Assembly (NCBI GenBank): GCA_030144725.1
Contig: JASKMD010000011.1
Span: 6,716,812-6,780,811, forward strand
Source of the DNA: Haematococcus lacustris
Lineage: Eukaryota > Chlorophyta > Chlorophyceae > Chlamydomonadales > Haematococcaceae
Direction: 5' to 3'
DNA length: 64,000 bases
Below the pieces are notes generated by a model that ran no database searches, had not been told where the DNA came from, and was given only the letters and a program-made list of their open reading frames with translations. Positions 28,734-39,303 of this stretch are shown one piece after another (positions within the stretch are counted from its first letter, which is position 1; each line of letters starts with the position of its first letter). The translations under genes were made by a program, and so were the position numbers.

Positions 28734-29924
28734 TGCCCCGCCCCTCCCCAATTGACCCCGGCGCTGCCCACCACCAACAACAACTCCCAACCCCCCCTCC
28801 TGAAACACACGCCCATTCTTCGCCCTCTTCTCCCTCTTCTCCCCGGCCCTTTGCTCCCTTCATCCTTCCTGTCAGTGAGTTGCTATTGATGGCTACAGGT
28901 AAGGAGTGAATGGTTAGCCCATTGTCTTTTAGCGTCCCTCATTACCCTTTCCTTATTGCTAGCACGCCACGTGTTTGCTGCAGGTCCGACGGTCTCACCT
29001 AGTACACTGAGCTCCTCTCCCTTCCCTTTTCCCCACACCCCACCCTCCTACCCTACCCTCACCCTACCGCCACCCCACCCCACCCCACCCCTACCCTCAT
29101 CACCCTCTTCTCTCCGCCCTTTCTCTCCCTACCTCCTTTCTGCTAGTGAGTGGCTATAGGCTACAAGTAATGGGTGGCTTCATGTGACTTGTGGCTACCG
29201 GTAAGGAATGAGTGGCTACCAGCATGTGGCTAACACCCGTTTCCTAGCGTGATCTCCTAACCCACGTGCACGCCCCTTGGCTGCAGGTTTGATGGGCACC
29301 TCCCCTCCTTACCCCACATCCCTTTACAACCACCCCCTCCCAGATTGTCAATACACTTCCTCCCGCCTCCCCTCCCTGCCTTCCCTCGAGCCTTCCCTCC
29401 TCGAGCCTCCTCCCTTCTCCCCGTCACCTCCCAAGCAACCTCCCCCCTTCTCCCTGTCACCTCCCCTTGACATCCCAGCCCCCTCCCTTACCCAAGCAGC
29501 AAGAAGAGAGCCCACCCCACCCTTGACGCTCCACCCTACTCTGGTGGGATAATTAGCCGACAACGCCGCTCAACCCGTGTGGCAAAGAGGGCAGCTGCCG
29601 CCCCCCAAGAGCAACGGCCACAGACATGCAAAGCCAAGCCACATCAACGACGTGACAGATTGAGGACGAAGTAGCAGCAGCGCCAGTGGTCTGGGGTTTG
29701 CAGGTTGTGTGATGACTGCAACAGTAGTGCAATAGCAGCAATGACTGAAGTGGCATAAGGCTGACGATAGTGCAGTGGATGCTGTGGGTCACACCCTAGC
29801 CATAGGTTACACTCTGGTCATAGGTTACACACTGGTCATGAGCACACACTGCATATGGTCATGTGTGCTGCAGGATATGAGAACATGATGACCATCTTTC
29901 TAAAAGTCCCGTACATTGGATCGG
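28734..29924. other. E2 interior, right part: repeated splice-like modules
   Basis: Contains GGCTACAGGTAAGGAGTGAATGG near 28893 followed by TTTGCTGCAGGTCCGACGG near 28974, then TGGCTACCGGTAAGGAATGAG near 29190 followed by TTGGCTGCAGGTTTGATGG near 29277. Each acceptor is followed by C/T-rich sequence. The spacing suggests duplicated intron ends. No protein is recognised. Confidence 0.5.
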
Positions 29925-32030
29925 CACTGAACAGCCTGAACACTAGCACTAAACATATGAACACACTGAACACCTAAACTGAACGCACTGAACACAAGCA
30001 CTGAACACACTAAACACAAGCACTGAACACACTGAACACAAGCACTGAACGCACTGAACACAAGCACTTAACACACTGAACCATGCACTGAACACACTGA
30101 ACCCTAGCACTGAATGCACTGAACCATGCACTGAACACACTGAACCCTAGCACTCAATGCACTGAACCATGCACTGAACACACTGAACCATACACTGAAT
30201 ACACTGAACCATGCACTGAACGCACTGAACCATGCACTGAACACACTGAACCCTAGCACTCAATGCACTGAACCATGCACTGAACACACTGAACCATACA
30301 CTGAATACACTGAACCCTAGCACTGAATGCACTGAACACAAGCACTGAATGCACTGAACCATGCACTGAACACACTGAACCATGCACTGAACACACTGAA
30401 CCCTAGCACTGAATGCACTGAACCATGCACTGAACACACTGAACCCTAGCACTGAATGCACTGAACCATGCACTGAACGCACTGAACCATGCACTGAACA
30501 CACTAAACCCTAGCACTGAATGAACTGAACCATGCACTGAACACACTGAACCCTAGCACTCAATGCACTGAACCATGCACTGAACACACTGAACCATACA
30601 CTGAATACACTGAACCCTAGCACTGAATGCACTGAACCATGCACTGAAAACACTGAACCATGCACTGAACACACTGAACCCTAGCACTGAAGACACTGAA
30701 CCATGCACTGAAAACACTGAACCATGCACTGAACACACTGAACCATGCACTGAACGCACTGAACCCTAGCACTGAACGCACTGAACCATGCACTGAACAC
30801 ACTGAACCCTAGCACTGAATGCACTGAACCATGCACTGAACACACTGAACCCTAGCACTGAACACACTGAACCATGCACTGAACGCACTGAACCATGCAC
30901 TGAACACACTGAACCCTAGCATTGAACGCACTGAACCATGCACTGAACACACTGAACCCTAGCACTGAAGACACTGAACCATGCACTGAACGCACTGAAC
31001 CATGCACTGAACACACTGAACCCTAGCACTGAACACACAAAACCATGCACTGAACGCACTGAACCATGCACTGAACACACTGAACCCTAGCACTGAATGC
31101 ACTGAACCATGCACTGAACACACTGAACCCTAGCACTGAACACACTGAACCATGCACTGAACGCACTGAACCATGCACTGAACGCACTGAACCATGCACT
31201 GAACACACTGAACCATGCACTGAACACACTGAACCATGCACTGAACGCACTGAACCATGCACTGAACACACTGAACCCTGGCACTGAACGCACTGAACCA
31301 TGCACTGAATGCACTGAACCATGCACTGAAAACACTGAACCATGCACTGAACACACTGAACCCTAGCACTGAAGACACTGAACCATGCACTGAAAACACT
31401 GAACCATGCACTGAACACACTGAACCTAGCACTGAACGCACTGAACCCTAGCACTCAACGCACTGAACCATGCACTGAACACACTGAACCCTAGCACTGA
31501 ACACACAAAACCATGCACTGAACGCACTGAACCATGCACTGAACACACTGAACCCTAGCACTGAATGCACTGAACCATGAACTGAACACACTGAACCCTA
31601 GCACTGAACACACTGAACCATGCACTGAACGCACTGAACCATGCACTGAACACACTGAACCCTAGCACTGAATACACTGAACCATGCACTGAACACACTG
31701 AACCCTAGCACTGAACGCACTGAACCATGCACTGAACACACTGAACCATGCACTGAATACACTGAACCATGCACTGAATGCACTGAACCCTAGCACTGAA
31801 CGCACTGAACCATGCACTGAACACACTGAACCATGCACTGAACACACTGAACCATGCACTGAACGCACTGAACCATGCACTGAACACACTGAACCCTGGC
31901 ACTGAACGCACTGAACCATGCACTGAATGCACTGAACCATGCACTGAACACACTGAACCATGCACTGAACACACTGAACCCTAGCACTGAATGCACTGAA
32001 CCCTAGCACTGAACACACTGAACAAAACGC
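29925..32030. repeat. E2 right subterminal array (CACTGAACCATGCACTGAACA)
   Basis: About 2.1 kb of units near 21 bp with variants CACTGAACCCTAG and CACTGAACGCA. It carries the GCACTGAAC motif in the orientation opposite to the left array. Confidence 0.93.
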
Positions 32031-32039
32031 CACGGATCA

Positions 32040-32176
32040 CTGAGCCCCAACCTTTGATTTTTTGGGCCTGATTCCTTTTGGGTTGGATTGCTTACATTAC
32101 AAGCTACTATTGTGCAAAGTTTCAGCCCAAACGGCCAAAGTCGGTCTAGGGGCCTGGCTGCTAATTCCTACGAGTG
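32040..32176 (-). repeat. E2 right terminal inverted repeat region
   Basis: Ends GGCTGCTAATTCCTACGAGTG; inverted partner of 26122-26255. Confidence 0.85.
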
Positions 32177-33287
32177 TTAGTGTTCAGCAAGGATAAAACC
32201 GAGCATGCAAAACACTTGGAGGTTGTTTTCAAACTCCTCCTACAAAACCAGTTATATGCTAAGCTCAAAAAGTGCGAATTCGAACGAGCCGAGCTGAAAT
32301 TCCTCGGTTACCCTTTAGGTGTAAAAGGCATTCGTCCTGACCCTGCAAAAATTCAGAGCATTGTAGACTGGCCACCACTCACAGATGTGGCGTCCGTCCG
32401 CTCATTCGTTGGACTTGCAACCTATTTTCGCACCTTCATACAAGGTTTTGCCAAACTAGTTGCACCACTGACAAACCTCACCAAGACTCACGTCCAATGG
32501 TGTTGGGATGACAGTTGTGAGGCTGCATTTCGAGGTGTTAAGCATGCCTTGTCCAACGCTCCAGTGTTAGCACTGCCAGACTTCTCCAAGCAGTTCCAAG
32601 TGATCTGTGATGCATCCGTGACCGGAATCGGCGCTGTGCTTATGCAAGATGGTCACTTAATAGCTTTTGAGAGCAGACGTTTGATACCGGCAGAGGTGAA
32701 TTACACCACAGGAGAGCAGGAGCTCTTGGCAATCGTCCATGCCTTAAAGACATGGCGATGCTACTTGGAGGGGGTGGAGTTCAAGGTGATCACAGATCAT
32801 AACCCACTCATCTATATAAACACCCAACCAAACCTCTCGAGAAGACAAACCAGGTGGTCAGAGTACCTACAAAGGTTTAAGCAACTCACTTGGGAGTACA
32901 GGCCCGGACGGATCAACGTTGCTGATCCCTTGTCCCGGTATCCACCAAACAAGACAGCAGCAGTGCTCATGGCCGTGACACGCAGCAAGACTGGCAAGTC
33001 ACCAGCACCTACACCTGCTGAGGTGGTTAAACAACTTGAGCCAAAGAAACGGACACGAACGGGAAGAAAGCCCCAAGAGGCTCCCGCCGTTTTGGAGGAA
33101 ACACATCCCGACCCTGATGAGTTACAAGACACTATCGCCACTATCCAATCAGGATATCGGCAAGATCCGTGGTTTGAGGATGCACGCAACCTCACAGACC
33201 TGCGCTTGTGTGAAAACTCACTATTGTGGTATCATGGCTCCAGAGTCGTGGTCCCGAACTTAGAAGGCGTCAAGAGGGCTCTCTTGT
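32177..33287 (+). pseudogene. pol: GypA-2 pol fragment 2 (reverse transcriptase thumb, RNase H, start of integrase)
   Basis: Resumes immediately after E2 with [13 protein letters not shown] and runs through RNase H ([31 protein letters not shown]) to VKRALL, where E3 interrupts it at 33288. Near-identical to GypA-1 Pol; one visible difference is the GYPLGVKG region, where GypA-1 reads GHLVGVKG. Confidence 0.92.
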
Positions 33288-33465
33288 CACTCCTACAAAT
33301 TAGTCCCTGCGTTTTTCCCTGCGCTTTGGCCGACCTTGTTTAAATGGGCTGAAACTTAGCCAGTTGATAGCTTATGATGTAAGGAATCCATCCCAAAAGA
33401 AATCAGGTCAAAAAAATCAAAGGCTGAGGCTGGGCGGCCCGTGGCGTTTACGCAGGGACGAATGC
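33288..33465 (+). repeat. E3 left terminal inverted repeat
   Basis: About 178 bp including GACCTTGTTTAAATGGGC and CAAAGGCTGAGGCTGGGC. The reverse complement of 59030-59195 matches with few differences. Confidence 0.88.
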
Positions 33466-34216
33466 AGGGATGGAGGGGGGGGCGCAGGGACGAACGCAGG
33501 GATTGAAGGGGGGGTGCAGGGACGAACGCAGGGATGGATTGGAGACGCAGGGATGGACGCAGGGATGGAGGGGGGGGCGCAGGGACGAACGCAGGGATGA
33601 CTTGGGGGCGCAGGGACAAACGCAGGGACGTGTGCAGGGACGAGTGCAGGGATTATGGGCGCAGGGACGAGTGCAGGGATGAACGCAGGGACGAGCGCAG
33701 GGATTATGGGCGCAGGGACGAGCGCAGGGATGAGCGCAGGGACGAGCGCAGGGATAAACGCAGGGACGAGTGCAGGGATTTCGGGCGCAGGGACGAGTGC
33801 AGGGACGAGCGCAGGGACGAGCGCAGGGATTACGGGCGCAGGGACGAGCGCAGGGATGAGCGCAGGGACGAGCGCAGGGATAAACGCAGGGACGAGTGCA
33901 GGGATTTCGGGCGCAGGGACGAGTGCAGGGACGAGCGCAGGGACGAGCGCAGGGATTATGGGCGCAGGGACGAGCGCAGGGTCGACCGCAGGGTCGAGTG
34001 CAGGGACGAGTGCAGGGACGAGTGCAGGGACGAGCGCAGGGACGAGCGCAGGGACGAGCGCAGGGTCGAGTGCAGGGTCGAGTGCAGGGACGAGCGCAGG
34101 GACGAGTGCAGGGACCGACGCAGGGTCGAGTGCAGGGTCGAGTGCAGGGTCGAGTGCAGGGACGAGTGCAGGGACGAGTGCAGGGTCGAGTGCAGGGACC
34201 GACGCAGGGATTGTAG
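33466..34216. repeat. E3 left 12-bp array (GCAGGGACGAGC)
   Basis: About 60 units of GCAGGGACGAGY with variants ATTATGGGC, GTCGAG and GATGAG. The variant order is repeated in inverse in the right arm, so the whole arm rather than just the motif was duplicated. Confidence 0.93.
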
Positions 34217-34826
34217 GAACGTGCATTATGCTTACAGCAGTGCCTAACACGAGCATAAATAACCTTCTCTATGTTTGCTACATCCAACTACATACATCAC
34301 ATCCATCTACTGCGATCATTTAGGCTGTCAGCTGGCTGCTGCATGTCAGCTGGCTCCTGCATGTAAGCTGGCTGCCACCAAGCTGCTACGGCCTTGTGGC
34401 TGCTGATCCTGGCTTGCACCACTGCTCCATCGCCACACCACTGCCAAGAGGCTGCTGCACCCCTGCACAACAACAACATGCACACAAGGGGACATGGGCA
34501 CAAGAGCACACACCTTACTGATGAAGGACGCACCCACGACGCTCATCTGCAATCAGGCAGGCAACACAGATGTGGTGGAACGTGACGCCATATAGATGAA
34601 GCGCGACTGGTGCTGCGTGATTGCTACCACGGAAACGGCGGCTGCACCGCACTGCGACATCGCACCTGGCATAGTGTACGAGTGCAGTCCGGATCCTGCA
34701 AGCCTGCGAGCGTGCAAGCCGGCAAACCTGCAAGCCACGAGGCGGCAAGACACATCGCACATCGCTCAATTGCCAGCCGAAGCCACCTACCACCACTAGC
34801 GTGCAACACGCCCTCCTCTATGGCGA
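34217..34826. repeat. E3 left arm, unique segment
   Basis: Inverted copy of 46066-46310, 55905-56142 and 58037-58285 (nearer part) and of 35127-35466 (farther part). It shows the uninterrupted E4 insertion site (CATGTCCCCTTGTGTGCATG when reversed). Confidence 0.85.
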
Positions 34827-35126
34827 CCACCAGCCAAGCCTTGCCAACTACTCGTCGCCTGATCCCGCTTGGGGAAGCAATATGTGTGCTGCCTTGTATC
34901 CTAAGGGATGAACGATGCCGCCGTCAGAACTGCTCTACAACACGCAAACTTCGTCACTCGCAAGCTTCGCGATTCACTAACTTTGAAAGTTCACTAACCA
35001 AGATAGCGCTTATCCAGACTGTGCCAGGCCTTGTCGGGAACGTTCTGCGATGTATTGGCAAAGGCTTGCGTCAAGATTGGCCTTAGTACGAGGAATGAAG
35101 GTGCACCGACACGGCCTGGCTGGTGG
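34827..35126. other. E3 foldback core
   Basis: About 300 bp between the inverted arms. A frame of about 89 residues (34819-35086, starting MATTSQALPTTRRLIPLG) fits inside, but I recognise no domain in it. With arms this long it would be the loop of a very large hairpin. Confidence 0.5.
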
Positions 35127-35466
35127 TCGTCACAGAGGAGGGCCCGTTGCACGCTAGTGGTGGTAGGTGGCTTCGGCTGGCAATTGAGCGATGTGCGATG
35201 TGTCTTGCCGCCTCGTGGCTTGCAGGTTTGCCGGCTTGCACGCTCGCAGGCTTGCAGGATCCGGACTGCACTCGTACACTATGCCAGGTGCGATGTCGCA
35301 GTGCGGTGCAGCCGCCGTTTCCGTGGTAGCAATCACGCAGCACCAGTCGCGCTTCATCTATATAGCGTCACGTTCCACCACATCTGTGTTGCCTGCCTGA
35401 TTGCAGATGAGCGTCGTGGGTGCGTCCTTCATCAGTAAGGTGTGTGCTCTTGTGCCCATGTCCCCT
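35127..35466. repeat. E3 right arm, segment before E4
   Basis: Reverse complement of about 34487-34826 with very few differences; ends CATGTCCCCT at the E4 insertion point. Confidence 0.85.
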
Positions 35467-35705
35467 CACTCGTGTAAAAGATGCCACTATTGGTGCCACC
35501 TAAGGGTACTTTTTTATTAGCTGGCTGGCTTCTATTGTCCATTTGCTGCAACGTGGCTGCCTGGCTGCGATGTGTCATGCGAGAGTGGCTGCCTGGTTGC
35601 GATGTTGTCTGCATAGCTTGGTGCCCGCTTGGCTACTTACCTGCGGGTCGCGAAGCTAGCCTGACGAGCACCGACGCTAGACGTTGTGTACAGGGCACAG
35701 AGTTT

Positions 35706-35971
35706 AGGTCACCCCGGCCATTGGCCATGCCAATCCGTGACAGGCCTGCGCATCGCACCACGCGCTAATGAAGGGTAGCTGAAACTATCGCGGTAAGTCA
35801 CGCGCGCTAAAACTCGCGTTTTAGACTGAAGCCTTGTACTTGATCACCGCCCGCCATTCCCGCGGACTGTGAACATGGTCGCTCGCTGCAGCCTGGGGCT
35901 CAAGGGGGTGCCACCGTACGTGGGTCGCAGGTCGAAGCGCAAGATTCCCTGGGTTGGGTCGGGACCCCTCA
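35706..35971. other. Unidentified segment left of Cop-1
   Basis: Compared with E2, the sequence homologous to 26990-27010 is split here, so 35706-41667 looks like an insertion in E4, itself later hit by Cop-1. A minus-strand frame (RPATHVRWHPLEPQAAASDH, ending at 35821) is open, but I recognise no family. Confidence 0.4.
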
Positions 35972-36211
35972 TGCGCGAGGGCACGACCGTGCCTTGTTAC
36001 AAGTGTAAAGAGAAGAACAATTATATGCACATGTTGAGCGACTAGGCTGTAACTATGTGCATAGCAATGCGGAACAACACCATACCTGCGCGAGGGCACG
36101 ACCGTGCCGTCGTGCCTCACGCAGGAGTCTGCTGAAGTCCTACCGGTCACACAAACACACACTACCCGGTGACGAAGAGTCGCCTCAATGGCTTGACTGT
36201 ATTCTCTAACA
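35972..36211 (-). repeat. Cop-1 3' LTR
   Basis: 240 bp. It has an internal direct repeat of TGCGCGAGGGCACGACCGTG, at its edge and about 115 bp further in. A purine tract CCTGAGTGGGGG (minus strand) lies just upstream in element orientation. Confidence 0.92.
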
Positions 36212-36544
36212 CCCCCACTCAGGAAAGCCATTGCAATCAGTGTTAAGTTTAAGAAACATATCCATGCGTGTCTATGCTATGTGTTCTAATGTACATGTGC
36301 ATGCAGTCATGCTCAAATGTAAATGCAATGCAGGCACATGCAATGCTAGCAGGTTCTGCCAGCAGCTTGGCTACGAAACATGTCTATGCAACATGCGTGT
36401 TTGTGTAGATGCTATGATTGTGCTCTAATGTACATGTGCTCGAATGTACATGTGCATGCAGTCATGCTCAGATGTCAGACAGGTGCTATGCTGGCAGGTT
36501 CTACCAGCAACTCAGGAAACTAACGTTGCATCACACATGCCATG
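36212..36544 (-). other. Cop-1 3' noncoding region
   Basis: Between the pol stop and the LTR. It contains the polypurine tract and repeated GTACATGTGCATGCAGTCATGC-like stretches at about 36290 and 36440. No gene. Confidence 0.7.
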
Positions 36545-39303
36545 TCACTTGCTGCAGCCCATGTGTGAAGACCCCATGCTATAGCTGACCCCCATGCCAT
36601 GGACACAGCCGTGAAGCAGCTGGGCTGACAGTGGTTTTGTTAGAGCATCAGCTACCATCTCTGTAGAGGGGCAGTGTGTGAAGACTACCTCCCCTCGTGC
36701 CTGGCGCTCCCGGGCCAGGTGGTGAGCCACAGCGATGTGCCTGCTGCGGCTGGACTCCACCGGATTCTTGATGAGGGCCACAGCCCCCTGGTTGTCACAG
36801 AAGATGGGGATGGGGTCACAGCTGGCACCCAGGTGGTGCAGCACCTTGCGCAGAAACAGTGCCTCCTTCGTGGCTGCAGCTGCAGCCTGGGTCTCGGCCT
36901 CTGTGGTAGAGGCTGCCACTGTGGTTTGCAGCTGGCTGCGCCAGCTGACTGCTGCGCCGTTGAGCACAAAGATTGTGCCACTGGTGCTGCGCATGCTGTC
37001 AGGGTCGCCAGCATAGTCGGCGTCGGCATAGCCTTGCAGCTGTGAGCTGCCGCTGCTGCTGTACACCAGGCCCCAGGCTGCTGTGCGCTTGAGGTAGCGC
37101 AGCAGGCCAGTGGCTGCCTGATGGTGCTGCACGGTGGGCTGCTGCATGAAGCGAGAAAGCTGACCCACCGCGAACGCGATGTCAGGTCTGGTGCAAGTAG
37201 AGGCATACAGCAATGCCCCCACCATCTGCCGGTACTGTAGTGTGGCTGCGCTGTCCAGCGCTGTACCCTCCTTGACCAGGCGGGTGCCTGGTGACAGGGG
37301 CAGCTGCCTGCCGTTGGCCTCAGCCAGGCCGAAGCGCTGCAGTAGCTGCTCAACATATTGCTGCTGATCTAGGCGCAGAGTGCCAGCCGCCTGGTCACGC
37401 ATGATGCGCATGCCCAGGAAGCTGGCCACTGGCCCCAAGTCATGTAGGCTGAACACTTGTCGCAGCTGTTCCTTGACTGCGGTGATGGCAGCTGCATCTG
37501 GTGAGGCCAGGATGATGTCGTCCACGTACACCAGCAGGTGCACCTCAGGACCAGGGCTGTCCTGGCTGAACAGGCAGGGATCAGCAGCAGAGGGGGAGAA
37601 GTTGAGTTGCTGCAGCTGTTGGGCCAGGTGCTGATACCAGGCCCTGGGAGCCTGCCGCAGGCCGTACACAGCCTTCTGCAGCTGGCACACCAGCCCCTGG
37701 CCTGCCTCAAACCCTGGCGGCTGCTCACAGAAGACCTGCCGACCCTCATCCACCGGGGCATTGAGGAAGGCGGTCTCAACGTCTAGCTGCTGCAGCTCCC
37801 AGCCCCTGGCTGCTGCAACGCTGAGCACGATCCGCTGCGTGCTGTGCATGACCACCGGGGCATAGCTGTCGTCGAAGTCTACCCCCTCCACTTGCCTGAA
37901 CCCCTTGATCACAAACCTAGCCTTGTACTTGCCGATGTTACCATCTGCAACCCTCTTGATCTTGAGCACCCATCTGCCCGGCAGTACCCGCATCCAGCCC
38001 TCCCGCTGTACTAGCTCCCAGGTCTGGTTGGCTGCTTGGCAGGCCATCTCCTTGTTCATGGCCCGCAGCCAGTCATCTGCATCAGGGCGGGCCATGGCTT
38101 CCTGGTATGACTGCGGGTCGGCTGCAAGGCTGCCCCCACTGCCCCCACTGGACCCACTGCCCCCACTGGCCAGCAGGCACAGGCTGACCGTGTCTCTGAA
38201 CCTGACCGGCGGCTTGATGCGAGGGCGGAGACTGTAGGAGCTTGTGACTGGCTCACCGCCTCTTGGCGCAGCTGGAGCTGGGCTGCCGGCACCCTTGCCA
38301 GCTACTGGGTCAGCCGCTGGGCTGCTGGCTGCAGGGTTGCTAGCAGGGACAGCACCCATGCCAGCTACCCTATCAGCCGTGCCTGCACCTGTGTGTCCCT
38401 TAGCTGCACCAGCTGTTCCCCCACTGGCTGGGCTCACGGTTGTGGGCGCAGCCACCGCTGGTGCTGCCTGCTGCTCTGACTCCTCCTCAACTGCTGCTGG
38501 TGCTGAACGGCGCAGCACCGCTGCCTCGTCCACTACCACCGTCTTGCTGATCCTGACCCTGCCCTCTACCAGCACCCTGTAGCTGCGGCAGCCCAGCTCA
38601 TACCCCACGAAGATGCCTTTGGCTACCTTGCTGTCTAGCTTGCGCCGCAGCTGGTCTGGCTGGTGGATGTAGGCGGGGGCCCCCCACACCCGCAGGAAGC
38701 TGACGTCAGGCACATGCCCAAATGCCACCTCCCACGGGGTGTGGGGCAACCCTGCCACTGGGCTGACGTTGTGCACTGTGGCCACTGCCCTGGCTGCCTC
38801 ACCCCACAAGGGCTTGGGTGCCCCTGAACTGTCCAGCATAGCCCGCACGCTGTTCATGACAGTGCGGTTCACCCGCTCAGCACTCCCGTTCATTTCTGGG
38901 CTGTAGGGCGCTGTCTGCTGGTGCAGTATCCCCTCGCTGCTCAGCCACCGCTGCAGCTCACCCCCCACATACTCCCCACCCCTGTCTGATCTGAGGGCTT
39001 TGAGCCTGCCACCTGTCTGCCGCTCCAGGGTGGTGACCATGCCGATGATGGCTGCAGCTGCGTCTGACTTCTGCCGGAGGAGTGTGATTGACAGCAGCTT
39101 GCTGCAGTCATCCAGCAGGCTGACATAGTAGAGGCTGCCGTCTAGCGCTGGGACCTCCATGGGCCCGCAGACATCTGAGTGCACCAGATCCAGCACCCTG
39201 TCTGCTGGGAGGCTGAGGCCTGCGTGCTGTGGCTCTACAAGTCGGTGCTGCTTGCCCATGAGGCAGGATTGGCAAAGGCTGTGGGCGTGCTGCTCAAAAC
39301 TCG
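36545..39303 (-). pseudogene. pol: Cop-1 Pol: integrase, reverse transcriptase, RNase H
   Basis: About 920 residues are relevant out of an open frame that extends to 39682 in a non-homologous frame. Counting from 39682, the integrase catalytic residues are D170, D233 and E269. The copia reverse transcriptase (RVT_2) has WVLKIKRVADGNIGKYKARF, AVYGLRQAPRAWYQ and the YVDD box at about 719. RNase H has DADYAGDPDSMRSTSG and HIAVAHHLARERQARGEV. It joins the gag-protease frame only by a frameshift at about 39297-39303, inside the GAG-pre-integrase zinc region (C..C..GK). Otherwise complete. Confidence 0.88.

Larger units (their letters stand above)
26122..32176. mobile_element. E2, non-autonomous CACTC-type DNA transposon
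   Basis: 6055 bp inserted between the YLDDI and VFSKD codons of pol; comparison with GypA-1 near 2765 gives a 2-bp overlap (TT). The inverted ends (about 115-135 bp, CACTCGTAGGAATTAGCAGC) are clearly similar at both sides, including GGGCTGAAACTTTG and AATCAGGCC/TCAAAGG motifs shared with the E3 ends. Next to each end is an array of GTTCAGTGC/GCACTGAAC motifs in opposite orientation (left 26258-26870, right 29925-32030). The interior has a 1-kb CCCT array and splice-like modules. I see no transposase. Confidence 0.87.

Noticed and set aside
27397..28889. Frames of LPPSLPPS and GGREGGRE
   Set aside because: Translation of the CCCT microsatellite in every frame.
33417..34323. Frames such as VPALVPALDPAL and GTSAGTSAG of up to 279 codons
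   Set aside because: The 12-bp period keeps frames open on both strands; no domain, and the same happens in each duplicated array.
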